From Bacteroidales bacterium UBA4295 (GTDB taxonomy: Bacteria; Bacteroidota; Bacteroidia; Bacteroidales; Paludibacteraceae): a stretch of DNA of 6,708 nucleotides. The position numbers and the translations under genes are program-made. Every line of letters starts with the position of its first letter. Position 1 is the stretch's first letter. The stretch spans positions 1-6,708 of the forward strand of contig DGVB01000022.1 of the NCBI GenBank assembly GCA_002395805.1, given 5' to 3'. The notes under the pieces are model-generated. The model ran no database searches. It was given only the letters and a program-made list of their open reading frames with translations, and was not told the DNA's origin. Shown here piece by piece: positions 1 to 6,100 of the stretch.

Positions 1-289
1 GCACAAATACCCAATAAGAAAAAAACGCCATGACTATAAGCGGCATCACTGCCAGTCCTCCTAATACAGGTGCACCTATTTCACGAATGTCGCGGCGACT
101 AATAGTAAGATACAAACTCAGCAACAGCATTGGGTAAAAAACCATTTTCATGTGGGCCATCACACTCTCTGCTACGGGAAAGAAATAGCCCATAAAATGG
201 TTGAAGAACGGCACGTGATGCACAAAATGCATGCTTGTACCAAAGACTATCAGCAATATAGCTGCTATGATTGTTTCTTTGCGGGTCAT
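1..289 (-). CDS. DUF6512-like integral membrane protein, N-terminal part (runs off the window)
   Basis: The frame starts at ATG 289-287 and stays open to the left edge, giving 96 complete codons, so only the N-terminal part is present. The protein begins MTRKETIIAAILLIVFG, a membrane helix. After the motif HFVHHVPFFNHFMGYFFPVAESVMAHMK come a second helix (MVFYPMLLLSLYL), a short basic loop (ISRRDIRE) and a third hydrophobic stretch rich in G, A, V and F. The arrangement 'first helix, H-F, then V-x-E-S-V-x-x-H-x-K followed by F-x-P' recalls the DUF6512 family of small integral membrane proteins, whose function is not known to me. The start lies 9 bases after the stop of the HxlR remnant, so it probably belongs to the same leftward transcript. 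I see no promoter of its own. The family assignment is from memory of the motif and is moderate at best. Confidence 0.6.
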   Translation of the reverse strand, partial: MTRKETIIAAILLIVFGTSMHFVHHVPFFNHFMGYFFPVAESVMAHMKMVFYPMLLLSLYLTISRRDIREIGAPVLGGLAVMPLIVMAFFSYWVFV

Positions 290-298
290 GATTCTCTT

Positions 299-451
299 TT
301 ATGATTTAAAGCATTCAGTTTTTATCGGTTTATTTGGGGCGATATCGAAATTCTCAAGCGCCCAGCCGATAAGGGCGGAGACGTGCGGCATGAGGGACTG
401 ACCGCGGGCGGTGAGGCTATACTCAACTCTCGGCGGCAATGTCGGAATGCT
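299..451 (-). pseudogene. C-terminal remnant of a HxlR-family transcriptional regulator
   Basis: Read leftward from about 451 to the TAA at 301-299, this frame encodes SIPTLPPRVEYSLTARG, then QSLMPHVSALIGWALENF and a short polar tail. The segment P-x-x-P-P-x-V-E-Y-S-L-T-x-x-G followed by L-x-x-x-x-x-x-L-x-x-W matches the beta-wing and last helix of HxlR-type winged-helix regulators, which bind DNA as dimers and often sense redox state or aldehydes. An intact family member is about 100-120 residues; here only the last 50 or so remain, with no start codon and no recognition helix. The frame runs directly into the start of another gene (MmcQ/YjbR-like) in a different phase, so this is a deletion scar and not a working gene. 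Confidence in the family is good because the wing motif is characteristic. Confidence 0.7.
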
Positions 452-522
452 GTGAAAGGCAGTTTCTCTTCCATGTCTTCGCCCAAAGAAAGGTAATACT
501 CACGATAGTCTTCTATGTTCAT
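322..522 (-). pseudogene. MmcQ/YjbR-like gene, N-terminal remnant with out-of-frame tail
   Basis: The ATG at 522-520 opens with MNIEDYREYYLSLGEDMEEK followed by LPFTAF. This resembles the N-terminus of Bacteroidales MmcQ/YjbR-family proteins (a CyaY-like fold, roughly 115 residues, commonly annotated as DNA-binding). After about 24 residues the similarity ends, and the frame continues for some 40 residues rich in R, S and P, which are simply the HxlR remnant read in the wrong phase; it stops at 322. The start overlaps the stop of the EamA transporter in an ATGA arrangement, a classic sign of translational coupling, so the ancestral gene was the next member of that operon. As it stands a 66-residue chimeric peptide could be made, but no folded domain is expected. 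The family call rests on a short stretch. Confidence 0.55.
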
Positions 523-950
523 ATTACCATTATTAAAGTACCTGCCAATAGCAGCAATGAACCAATAAGAGTTTTCCAAGTGAACGCTTCTCCAAGGAAA
601 ATAACAGCAAATAGTATAGTCAGGACAAGGCTGCATTTGTCAATGGGAACAACCTTCGATACCTCTCCGACCTTTATCGCATAGAAATAGCAAAGCCAAG
701 AAGCTCCCGTCGCCAGTCCTGACAAAACCAGAAACAGCCAACTGCGTGACGTGATGGATTCTATGCCGCCTTGACTATGTGTTATGAAAACCATTCCCCA
801 AGCCATCAGCAGCACCACAACTGTTCTGATGGCCGTGGCAAGATTGGAGTCCACGCCCTCAATGCCTATCTTGGCAAGGATGGCGGTTGCTGCGGCAAAT
901 AGTGCCGACAGGATTGCAAAAAGTAGCCACATATTATTTGTCTTTTTCAT
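519..950 (-). CDS. EamA-family transporter, small single-domain form (DMT superfamily)
   Basis: This 143-residue protein is almost entirely hydrophobic, with about five membrane helices (roughly residues 7-29, 38-57, 70-91, 99-119 and 124-143). The features LAKIGIEGVDSNLATAIRT, GLATGASWLCYFYAIKVGE and KVVPIDKCSL are typical of the EamA repeat of drug/metabolite transporters, where the conserved glutamate and P-I-D-K sit between helices. Many EamA proteins have two such repeats (about 300 residues); single-repeat forms of about 140 residues are common in Bacteroidales and are thought to work as dimers, so this is probably full length. The substrate cannot be told from sequence. It starts 51 bases after the truncated AraC-type gene and its TGA overlaps the ATG of the MmcQ-like remnant, suggesting one leftward operon driven from the promoter near 1382-1412. 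Confidence 0.88.
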   Translation of the reverse strand: MKKTNNMWLLFAILSALFAAATAILAKIGIEGVDSNLATAIRTVVVLLMAWGMVFITHSQGGIESITSRSWLFLVLSGLATGASWLCYFYAIKVGEVSKVVPIDKCSLVLTILFAVIFLGEAFTWKTLIGSLLLLAGTLIMVI

Positions 951-958
951 TATATCAT

Positions 959-1009
959 CTAATTGGGTCTAAACAATGTCATCTGTTCGACAAATTGGAA
1001 TTTACTGGA
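959..1009 (-). pseudogene. Short coding-like remnant after the truncated AraC-type gene
   Basis: Directly after and partly overlapping the end of the truncated AraC-type frame, a second phase on the same strand reads SSKFQFVEQMTLFRPN and then TAG at 961-959. It has no start of its own. Together with the last residues of the upstream frame (AVALLQAAGYSVQ), it reads like the C-terminus of some other protein joined to the AraC-type sensor domain and then broken by one frameshift. I do not recognise the parent gene. It fills most of the gap before the EamA start. The call is tentative and rests only on the protein-like character of the sequence. Confidence 0.25.
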
Positions 1010-1373
1010 CTGAATACCCAGCGGCTTGTAGCAAGGCGACGGCACGCTCGTCAAGGTGCATCACCGGATTGATGAACATCGTCATGCCGCCTACGATGCC
1101 GTAACTCGTGTGCGGTGTACAGACATCCATGAACCCGGGCTCGATAAAGATTATTTTTGCGTGGAAGTCATCTGTCGGATGAAGCTCTGTCACCAAATGG
1201 TTTGCCACAATAATCACGCAGTCACCCTTGCCCATTTTCACCTGCTCACCGCTATATTTCATTACGCACTCGCCGTCTGTCACGAACACATGCGTGAAAT
1301 AGTTGCTCAACTTGAGATTGAAGAGAGCTTCAATTCTGGCGCTTACGATGATGCTGTCTTGTTGTAACTCCAT
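1002..1373 (-). pseudogene. AraC-family regulator, sensor domain only (DNA-binding half missing)
   Basis: The frame encodes 123 residues from ATG 1373-1371. It looks like the cupin-type N-terminal sensor domain of Bacteroidales AraC-family regulators: a hydrophobic start (ALFNLKLSNYFTHVFVTDG), then SGEQVKMGKGDCVIIVANH, then AKIIFIEPGF and FINPVMHLDER. Intact members are about 280-300 residues and end with two helix-turn-helix motifs; none is present here. The protein stops soon after the LDER motif, and the last residues (ALLQAAGYSVQ) do not look like the usual helical linker, so a deletion probably joined it to another sequence. A longer frame reaches 1412, but those codons lie inside the promoter, so the ATG at 1373 is preferred. 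If made, it could bind a ligand or dimerise but not bind DNA. It lies first in the operon with the EamA transporter. Confidence 0.72.
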
Positions 1374-1381
1374 ATTGAGTG

Positions 1382-1412
1382 CAAAGGTACAACAAAAATT
1401 GCACATACGCAA
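1382..1412 (-). promoter_or_regulatory. Bacteroidetes-type promoter for the truncated AraC-type gene and EamA operon
   Basis: On the minus strand TTG (1412-1410) is followed after 20 bases by TACCTTTG (1389-1382), matching the Bacteroidetes -33/-7 pattern. The ATG at 1373 begins only 8 bases after the last G of the -7 box, so the transcript should have a leader of only a few bases. The 17-mer TTTGTTGTACCTTTGCA is shared exactly with the promoters at 2041-2072 and 2150-2180. Confidence 0.75.
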
Positions 1413-1424
1413 GTTTTTGCGGGA

Positions 1425-1973
1425 TTATTTGGATATTATTTTGGCGGGATTGCCGGCTACGACCACATCGTCAGGGATGTCATGAGTGACGACCGAACCG
1501 GCTCCAACAATCACACGGTTTCCTATAGTAACACCCGGACAAACGATTACTCCGCCGCCCAGCCAGCAGTCATCGCCTATCCGTATCGGCAGACCTGTTT
1601 CTATGGTCTGACGGCGCTCCATATAATCATGCGGATGGTCGGGTGTCAGCAGTTGGCAGTTGGGCCCGATGAGCGTGTGAGCGCCGATGGTAATACCTCC
1701 ACCATCCAAGAATACTCCATTGAAATTGACCATCGAACCCTCGCCGATGGAGATACGGTTGCCGTGGTCGCAATGGAAAGGCGGGCAGATGATCACCGAA
1801 GGATGGGCATCCGGGATGAGGGCCTTGATGCAACGATGTAACTCGTCCATGTCCCATGCGCCGCATTGATTGAGGTCTCGCATCGCATGATACGCCCGCA
1901 GGATATTCGCCTGGACCTCCTTGTCCGTATAATCATACGGCAAGTTATGAAGCATTTTTTCGTATTCTGTCAT
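1425..1973 (-). CDS. maa: Maltose/galactoside O-acetyltransferase-like enzyme (hexapeptide-repeat family)
   Basis: This 182-residue protein matches the maltose/galactoside acetyltransferase family in length and order. An N-terminal 'Mac' helical domain (about residues 4-58, with EYEKMLHNLPYDYTDKE and an RAYHAMRDLN segment) precedes a left-handed beta-helix of hexapeptide repeats (ISIGEGS, ITIGAHT, then IRIGDDCWLGGGVIVCPGVT and VIVGAGSVVT). It ends with the family's AGNPAKII signature. The likely catalytic histidine is H113 in TPDHPHD, corresponding to the active-site His of E. coli Maa/LacA, which transfers acetyl from acetyl-CoA to a sugar hydroxyl as a cytoplasmic trimer. No key residue is missing, so it should be active; the exact acceptor (maltose, glucose, galactoside or a surface sugar) cannot be told. 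It has its own promoter about 70 bases upstream and ends about 50 bases before the next leftward start. The gene symbol is by family similarity. Confidence 0.9.
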   Translation of the reverse strand: MTEYEKMLHNLPYDYTDKEVQANILRAYHAMRDLNQCGAWDMDELHRCIKALIPDAHPSVIICPPFHCDHGNRISIGEGSMVNFNGVFLDGGGITIGAHTLIGPNCQLLTPDHPHDYMERRQTIETGLPIRIGDDCWLGGGVIVCPGVTIGNRVIVGAGSVVTHDIPDDVVVAGNPAKIISK

Positions 1974-2040
1974 ATTGTTCTTGCGCTATGTATTCGTCGT
2001 ATGTCATAACAATTCTGCCAAATCAGTTTTGTTTCGAGTG

Positions 2041-2072
2041 CAAAGGTACAACAAAAAAACGATATATGCAAA
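2041..2072 (-). promoter_or_regulatory. Bacteroidetes-type promoter for the acetyltransferase gene
   Basis: TTTG (2072-2069) and TACCTTTG (2048-2041) on the minus strand match the -33/-7 pattern; measured from the TTG the spacing is the same as in the other three promoters of this window. The -33 box lies inside one of two direct copies of ATATATGCAAA (plus-strand 2062-2072 and 2076-2086). Transcription should start near 2034 and leave a leader of roughly 60 bases before the ATG at 1973. Confidence 0.78.
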
Positions 2073-2086
2073 CGCATATATGCAAA
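2062..2086. repeat. Direct repeat ATATATGCAAA (x2) overlapping the -33 box
   Basis: The 11-mer ATATATGCAAA occurs at 2062-2072 and 2076-2086, a period of 14 bases, and the second copy lies in the palindrome GCATATATGC (2074-2083). Both lie on or just upstream of the -33 element of the leftward acetyltransferase promoter, where an activator could bind. It may also be simply an AT-rich upstream region. No binding protein can be named from the sequence. Confidence 0.35.
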
Positions 2087-2111
2087 AAGAGCGCCGAAGC
2101 ACTCCTTTTTT
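2084..2111 (-). terminator. Possible bidirectional intrinsic terminator with UUCG loop
   Basis: On the minus strand GAGTGC and GCGCTC form a six-pair stem (one G-U pair) closed by the very stable C(UUCG)G tetraloop (stem and loop at 2104-2089), followed by five T (2088-2084). On the plus strand the same hairpin has one A-C mismatch and is followed by six T (2106-2111). It sits between the divergent promoters, with no gene reading into it from either side in this window, so it may insulate the two units or end an unseen antisense or paused transcript. Confidence 0.5.
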
Positions 2112-2149
2112 ACCAAATCCGTCAATTTTCCACATTTTTGCGATTTTTC

Positions 2150-2180
2150 TTGCATATTCCCCAAATTTGTTGTACCTTTG
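2150..2180 (+). promoter_or_regulatory. Bacteroidetes-type promoter for the restriction-modification operon
   Basis: TTG (2150-2152) and TACCTTTG (2173-2180) are separated by 20 bases, as in the other promoters here, and the stretch around the -7 box is identical over 17 bases to both leftward promoters. Transcription should start near 2187, giving a leader of about 87 bases filled mainly by the heptad repeats before the ATG at 2274. This is the only clear promoter upstream of the membrane protein and the restriction enzyme. Confidence 0.78.
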
Positions 2181-2200
2181 CAGCCGCAAAGGTTTAAACA

Positions 2201-2270
2201 TCAATAATCAATCATCAATCATCAATGATCAATCATCAATGATCAATCACCAATGATCAATCCTCAATCA
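2201..2270 (+). repeat. Ten tandem heptads, consensus TCAATSA, in the 5' leader
   Basis: Ten contiguous 7-base units fill this stretch: TCAATAA, TCAATCA (x2), TCAATGA, TCAATCA, TCAATGA, TCAATCA, CCAATGA, TCAATCC, TCAATCA. Such arrays can change copy number by slippage. They lie between the promoter and the ATG at 2274, so a change would alter leader length. Three ATGs arise from the TGA-ending units: those at 2225 and 2239 each open a five-codon reading frame (MINHQ, stop), while the one at 2253 is in frame with the ATG at 2274 and could be an alternative start. Because the unit is not a multiple of three, gain or loss of a unit changes these small frames. Confidence 0.9.
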
Positions 2271-2273
2271 AAA

Positions 2274-2722
2274 ATGTCTAAAATTACCCCCCCCACGAGA
2301 AAAATGTTGTAAATAACAGTTCTCTTATACCTCCTCATACAGGGCGGCGAGTACTTGGTGTACTGGTCGCTCTTTTTGTTGCGTGCGGTATAGTATTCTT
2401 GGGTTACCGCCGCGGGCTGCCCCCGCGTCCGGTGATGTTGGACCGGTCGTTGTTCTATAATGCGGACTCGCTCGCGTTCTATATGGAGCGCGCGTATAGC
2501 AGCGACGATCCCAAAGCGCTTTTCGTCACGGGGATGGCGTCGCGTCTGCGCTTCTTGGATCCCGATTTTCCCAAGGATCTGCCTACGGTCAACCCCGAAC
2601 CGGAAGGAGCCTATATGCTCGTCCTCGCAGCCGAATTAGGCTCTGAGGACGCCATGACCTATATCCGCTGCGAGGAAGCCCACGGCACCTGGCGGCATGT
2701 CTTACCGAAGAATTTTAAATAA
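2274..2722 (+). pseudogene. Small membrane-anchored protein of unknown function, off-frame at a C8 tract (possibly phase-variable)
   Basis: The ATG at 2274 reads MSKITPPTRKML and stops at 2310-2312. One extra C in the run of eight C (2287-2294), or two fewer, would connect it to a long open frame ending at the TAA 2720-2722, giving 149 residues. That product would have a polar N-terminus, basic residues GRR, one membrane helix (about 27-44, VLGVLVALFVACGIVFLG), a basic stop (YRRG) and a soluble domain of about 100 residues with DRSLFYNADSLAFYMERAY and VLAAELGSEDAMTYIRC. The latter is faintly Sel1-repeat-like, but I do not recognise the family. In the long frame there is no ATG or GTG between 2282 and 2432, and TTG 2399 would cut the helix, so the start before the C-run is the best explanation. 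The 3' part is clearly GC-richer than its surroundings. The stop is 4 bases before the restriction enzyme start. Sequencing error at the homopolymer is possible. Confidence 0.6.
2287..2294 (+). repeat. Homopolymer run of eight C, 13 bases into the reading frame
   Basis: The tract lies in codons 5-7 after ATG 2274 and is the exact point where the start codon's frame and the long downstream frame diverge. Poly-C and poly-G runs of about this length are known contingency loci in other bacteria, where slipped-strand mispairing turns genes on and off. Here nine C would be 'on' and the eight present 'off'. Confidence 0.85.
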
Positions 2723-2726
2723 TACC

Positions 2727-5700
2727 ATGATAGATCTGATAAAGGAGTATATTAAGCATATCGACCAACTATACCAAACAGGAGTAACTACGGAACATTC
2801 GTTCCGTGGAGATCTTCAGAGATTAGTAGAGGAAGCCACAGGCTACAAAGTCATCAATGAACAAAAGCGCATTGACTGCGGTGCACCGGACTTGGCTCTG
2901 TATAAAAATGGCGTTCCTTATGCTTATTTCGAAGCCAAGGATCTCGAAGTAGGCGACCTTGATGGACATAAGAAAAATAAGGAACAGTTTGATAGATACA
3001 AGGCTTCGCTGAATACTATTGTCTTTACAGACTATCTCGATTTCCATTTATACGAAGATGGCTCTTTGATATCCAAAGTAGAATTGGCATATATTGACAA
3101 AGGGCATATTCGTTTAGACGAGGAGGCGGTACCTCGTTTTATCTCCATGTTGGAGCACCTTAAAATGCTAAAGCCACAAACGATTGCTTCTCCTGTCAAA
3201 CTTGCTAAAATCATGGCTTCAAAGGCGCGTATGCTTGCCGATGCCATAGAAAAAGTATTAGCGAACGACACTTACCAAACGGGGAGTTTTTGGAATAAAC
3301 TACGTGCTTTCAAAGAGGTGCTTAATAATGATCTCAACGAGAAAACCTTTGCCGACCTCTATGCACAAACTATCGCCTACGGTCTTTTTGCAGCCCGTTT
3401 ACACGACGATTCTCCTGATACATTTACGCGCCAAGAAGCGTCAGAACTTATTCCTAAATCCAATCCATTTTTACGTCAGATTTTCCAACAATTAGCGGGC
3501 TATGATATCAACGATTCTATAGCTTGGATTGTAGATGACTTGGTAAATATCTTTGCTGTAACGGATGTAAAGAAGCTCCGCAAGAACTTTGGAAAAGAAA
3601 TGGAGAAACGCGACCCGATGATCCATTTCTACGAGGACTTCTTGAGCGAGTACGACCCTGCCTCCAAGAAGAAGTTTGGCGTCTATTATACCCCGCAGCC
3701 GGTGGTAGAATTTATCGTGCGCGCCGTAGATGATATCCTCAAAACGGAATTTAATCTGCCGGATGGCTTGGCGGATAAAAGCAAAGTAGAGGTGCCTATC
3801 AAGCGGATGGAGGAAGGCAAGGATGTCGAGACAATAACCATGGAGCCTCGCCACCGCGTACAAATCCTCGACCCCGCGACAGGTACGGGTACGTTCCTTG
3901 CTGAGGTAGTTCGTCGTATCAAGGAACAACAACAGCCGGGTATATGGCCAAAATATGTGGACGAGCACCTTCTTCCGCGTATTCACGGTTTTGAACTCAT
4001 GATGGCGCCATATACTATTGCGCACCTCAAACTCGATATGTTAATAAATTGGTGGGGAGAACAGAAATTAGAAAAAGACCGCGATGACCGTGTACAGATA
4101 TATCTGACTAACTCCCTCTCGCAAGCTGCTTTGGCAAATAAGTATCTGTTGGCAGAAATGATAGCCCGTGAGGCAAACGAGGCGAACAATATCAAACATA
4201 ATACCCCCGTAATGGTTGTAGTTGGGAATCCTCCTTATTCTGGTGAAAGCACCAATACGAGTGAGTGGATTATGGGGCTTATGGAAGACTATAAGAAGGA
4301 ACCTAATTCTGATAAACGCCTAAATGAAAAAAATCCGAAATGGATAAATAATGATTATTGCAAATTTATCCGTATGGCGCAGGACTATGTGGATAGAAAA
4401 GGAGAAGGTGTTGTCGCATATATAAGTGCTAATAGTTTCCTTGACAATCCAACTTTTCGTGGAATGAGATGGAGCCTCCTTAGTAGTTTCGATAAAATAT
4501 ATATAGTTAACTTGCACGGTAATGCGAAACCAAAACCGGAAAAATGTCCCGATGGTAGCAAAGATGAAAATGTTTTCGATATTACAGTTGGGACTTCTAT
4601 TAATATATTCATTAAATCCCGAAAAAAAGCAAAGGGAGAATTGGCTAAAGTGTACTATAGTGACTTATTTGGAATTCGTGATGTTAAGTATCGTTACCTT
4701 TCTGAGCACTTATTACAGGATATTACTTTTGCAGAATTAAATCTGAGATCTCCATATTACTTCTTTATTCCGCAAGATTTAATTGGAGAGGAGGATTATA
4801 AAAAAGGATTTAAGTTGGATGAATTAATGGAACTTAATGGGACAGGTATTGTAACAAAAAGAGATGAATTATGTGTACAAATGACCTCAAAACGTGCCTT
4901 ACAAGCTGCAAAAGACATTATTGAGTTACCAAAGGATGTATTTTATAAAAAATATAATATGCCAGCTGACGTGCGCGATTGGAGATACGATTGGGCGCAA
5001 AAAGACGTAATAAGAAGCGGTATAAAAATGGAATTAGTTGTTCCAATTAATTATAGGTTATTTGATACGCGATATATATACTATACTGGAGAATCAAGAG
5101 GTTTCATGGGCTGGCCTGTAGGACGTGTTATGGGGCACCTAACTAAAGGTAATAATAAAGCATTTATTTCCAAAAAAGGTTTTCCAAATGAAAATCCCCC
5201 TATTTTTGTAAGTGATACGATTTCCGATTTTCGTTATTGGTCTTGTTCTGGTATGCAAGGTGGAGACTATGTTTTCCCGCTATACCTCTATCCTTCCGAA
5301 AGCGAGTTGGGTTTCGAGACGGAACGCAAGCCTAACCTCAATGATACGATCTGGCATACTATAGAGAATTGGGTAAAATATGGGCAAGCTTTCAAACCTC
5401 TTACTGCGAGTGAGCAGAGCGGTGAATTAGGTTTTGATGCTGAACCTCAAGAACCTCATTTCCTTGCTCCGGAAGACATCTTCGATTATATTTACGGTGT
5501 GCTTCATTCGCCGCTATACCGCGAGAAATATAAAGAGTTCTTAAAAGTGGACTTCCCGCGTATTCCTTATCCTAAGAATGCCGAAGAATTTGAGCATTAT
5601 AAAGAGTGCGGTCACCAACTCCGCGAACTCCACCTAATGCATGATGTACCCGAATCACCTGTGCGTTTTGACGAACCCGGAAGTTGTATGGTCGAACATA

Positions 5701-6086
5701 TACAACCTGTTCCGAATAAGGATAATGGATATTCGTACTCTATTTATATCAACGATAGGCAATTCTTCTCTAGTGTCCCGACAGAAGCATGGGAAATGTA
5801 TATTGGAGGATATCAGCCTGCGCAAAAATGGCTTAAAGACCGCAAAGGGCGTGAGTTATCGACGGAAGAAATCGAACACTACGAAAAGATAATTAGTGTT
5901 CTGGTAGAGACCAAACGCATTATGGACAAGATGGATGACCCTGCTGCGCAAGTAGCAGACCTTAAGCAAAAGGTCGCAGCCCTTGAACATCAACTCCAAG
6001 CACAGCAATCCGGCGAAGTTCACCTGCACATCGATCACTTGGATACACTCAATCTCGGAGATAACGTAGAGAATAAATTTTCGTAA
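2727..6086 (+). CDS. Single-chain restriction-modification enzyme (type IIG / type ISP-like, without helicase)
   Basis: This 1119-residue protein combines cutting and methylation. Near the N-terminus is a PD-(D/E)XK nuclease site: D55 in GAPDLALY and E69-A-K71 in YFEAKD, with a helix glutamate at E23. Residues of about 110-310 look like a helical connector. The methyltransferase follows: YYTPQPVVEFIV at 320, AdoMet motif I DPATGTGTFL at 382, and catalytic motif IV NPPY at 501, the gamma class of N6-adenine methyltransferases. FDTRYIYYTG at 779 marks the type ISP C-terminal specificity domain. The last 50 residues contain a coiled coil (QVADLKQKVAALEHQLQAQQ) and the tail LNLGDNVENKFS. The known type ISP enzymes (LlaGI, about 1570 residues) carry a DNA helicase between nuclease and methyltransferase; none is seen here, so it behaves more like type IIG. 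ATG 2727 is preferred over 2697, which would overlap the upstream gene. All key motifs are intact, so it is probably active. Confidence 0.88.
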   Translation: MIDLIKEYIKHIDQLYQTGVTTEHSFRGDLQRLVEEATGYKVINEQKRIDCGAPDLALYKNGVPYAYFEAKDLEVGDLDGHKKNKEQFDRYKASLNTIVFTDYLDFHLYEDGSLISKVELAYIDKGHIRLDEEAVPRFISMLEHLKMLKPQTIASPVKLAKIMASKARMLADAIEKVLANDTYQTGSFWNKLRAFKEVLNNDLNEKTFADLYAQTIAYGLFAARLHDDSPDTFTRQEASELIPKSNPFLRQIFQQLAGYDINDSIAWIVDDLVNIFAVTDVKKLRKNFGKEMEKRDPMIHFYEDFLSEYDPASKKKFGVYYTPQPVVEFIVRAVDDILKTEFNLPDGLADKSKVEVPIKRMEEGKDVETITMEPRHRVQILDPATGTGTFLAEVVRRIKEQQQPGIWPKYVDEHLLPRIHGFELMMAPYTIAHLKLDMLINWWGEQKLEKDRDDRVQIYLTNSLSQAALANKYLLAEMIAREANEANNIKHNTPVMVVVGNPPYSGESTNTSEWIMGLMEDYKKEPNSDKRLNEKNPKWINNDYCKFIRMAQDYVDRKGEGVVAYISANSFLDNPTFRGMRWSLLSSFDKIYIVNLHGNAKPKPEKCPDGSKDENVFDITVGTSINIFIKSRKKAKGELAKVYYSDLFGIRDVKYRYLSEHLLQDITFAELNLRSPYYFFIPQDLIGEEDYKKGFKLDELMELNGTGIVTKRDELCVQMTSKRALQAAKDIIELPKDVFYKKYNMPADVRDWRYDWAQKDVIRSGIKMELVVPINYRLFDTRYIYYTGESRGFMGWPVGRVMGHLTKGNNKAFISKKGFPNENPPIFVSDTISDFRYWSCSGMQGGDYVFPLYLYPSESELGFETERKPNLNDTIWHTIENWVKYGQAFKPLTASEQSGELGFDAEPQEPHFLAPEDIFDYIYGVLHSPLYREKYKEFLKVDFPRIPYPKNAEEFEHYKECGHQLRELHLMHDVPESPVRFDEPGSCMVEHIQPVPNKDNGYSYSIYINDRQFFSSVPTEAWEMYIGGYQPAQKWLKDRKGRELSTEEIEHYEKIISVLVETKRIMDKMDDPAAQVADLKQKVAALEHQLQAQQSGEVHLHIDHLDTLNLGDNVENKFS

Positions 6087-6100
6087 AATTTCATAAACTC

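Noticed and set aside
1482..1841. Plus-strand open frame of 119 codons inside the acetyltransferase gene
   Set aside because: It is the complement of a clear, motif-complete acetyltransferase and has no recognisable protein features.
1970..2256. Several short open frames on both strands across the divergent intergenic region
   Set aside because: They run through promoters, a terminator hairpin and the heptad array, and their proteins are only translations of those elements (for example CCTFA from the -7 box).
2201..2270. CRISPR array
   Set aside because: The repeats are contiguous 7-base units with no spacers, so this is a simple tandem repeat.
2697..2726. Upstream ATG giving the restriction enzyme ten more residues
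   Set aside because: It overlaps the end of the preceding gene; the ATG at 2727 lies 4 bases after that stop and begins a normal amphipathic helix.
3492..4025. Minus-strand open frame of 177 codons inside the restriction enzyme
   Set aside because: It lies opposite the conserved methyltransferase motifs; its sequence shows no domain and no promoter is seen for it.
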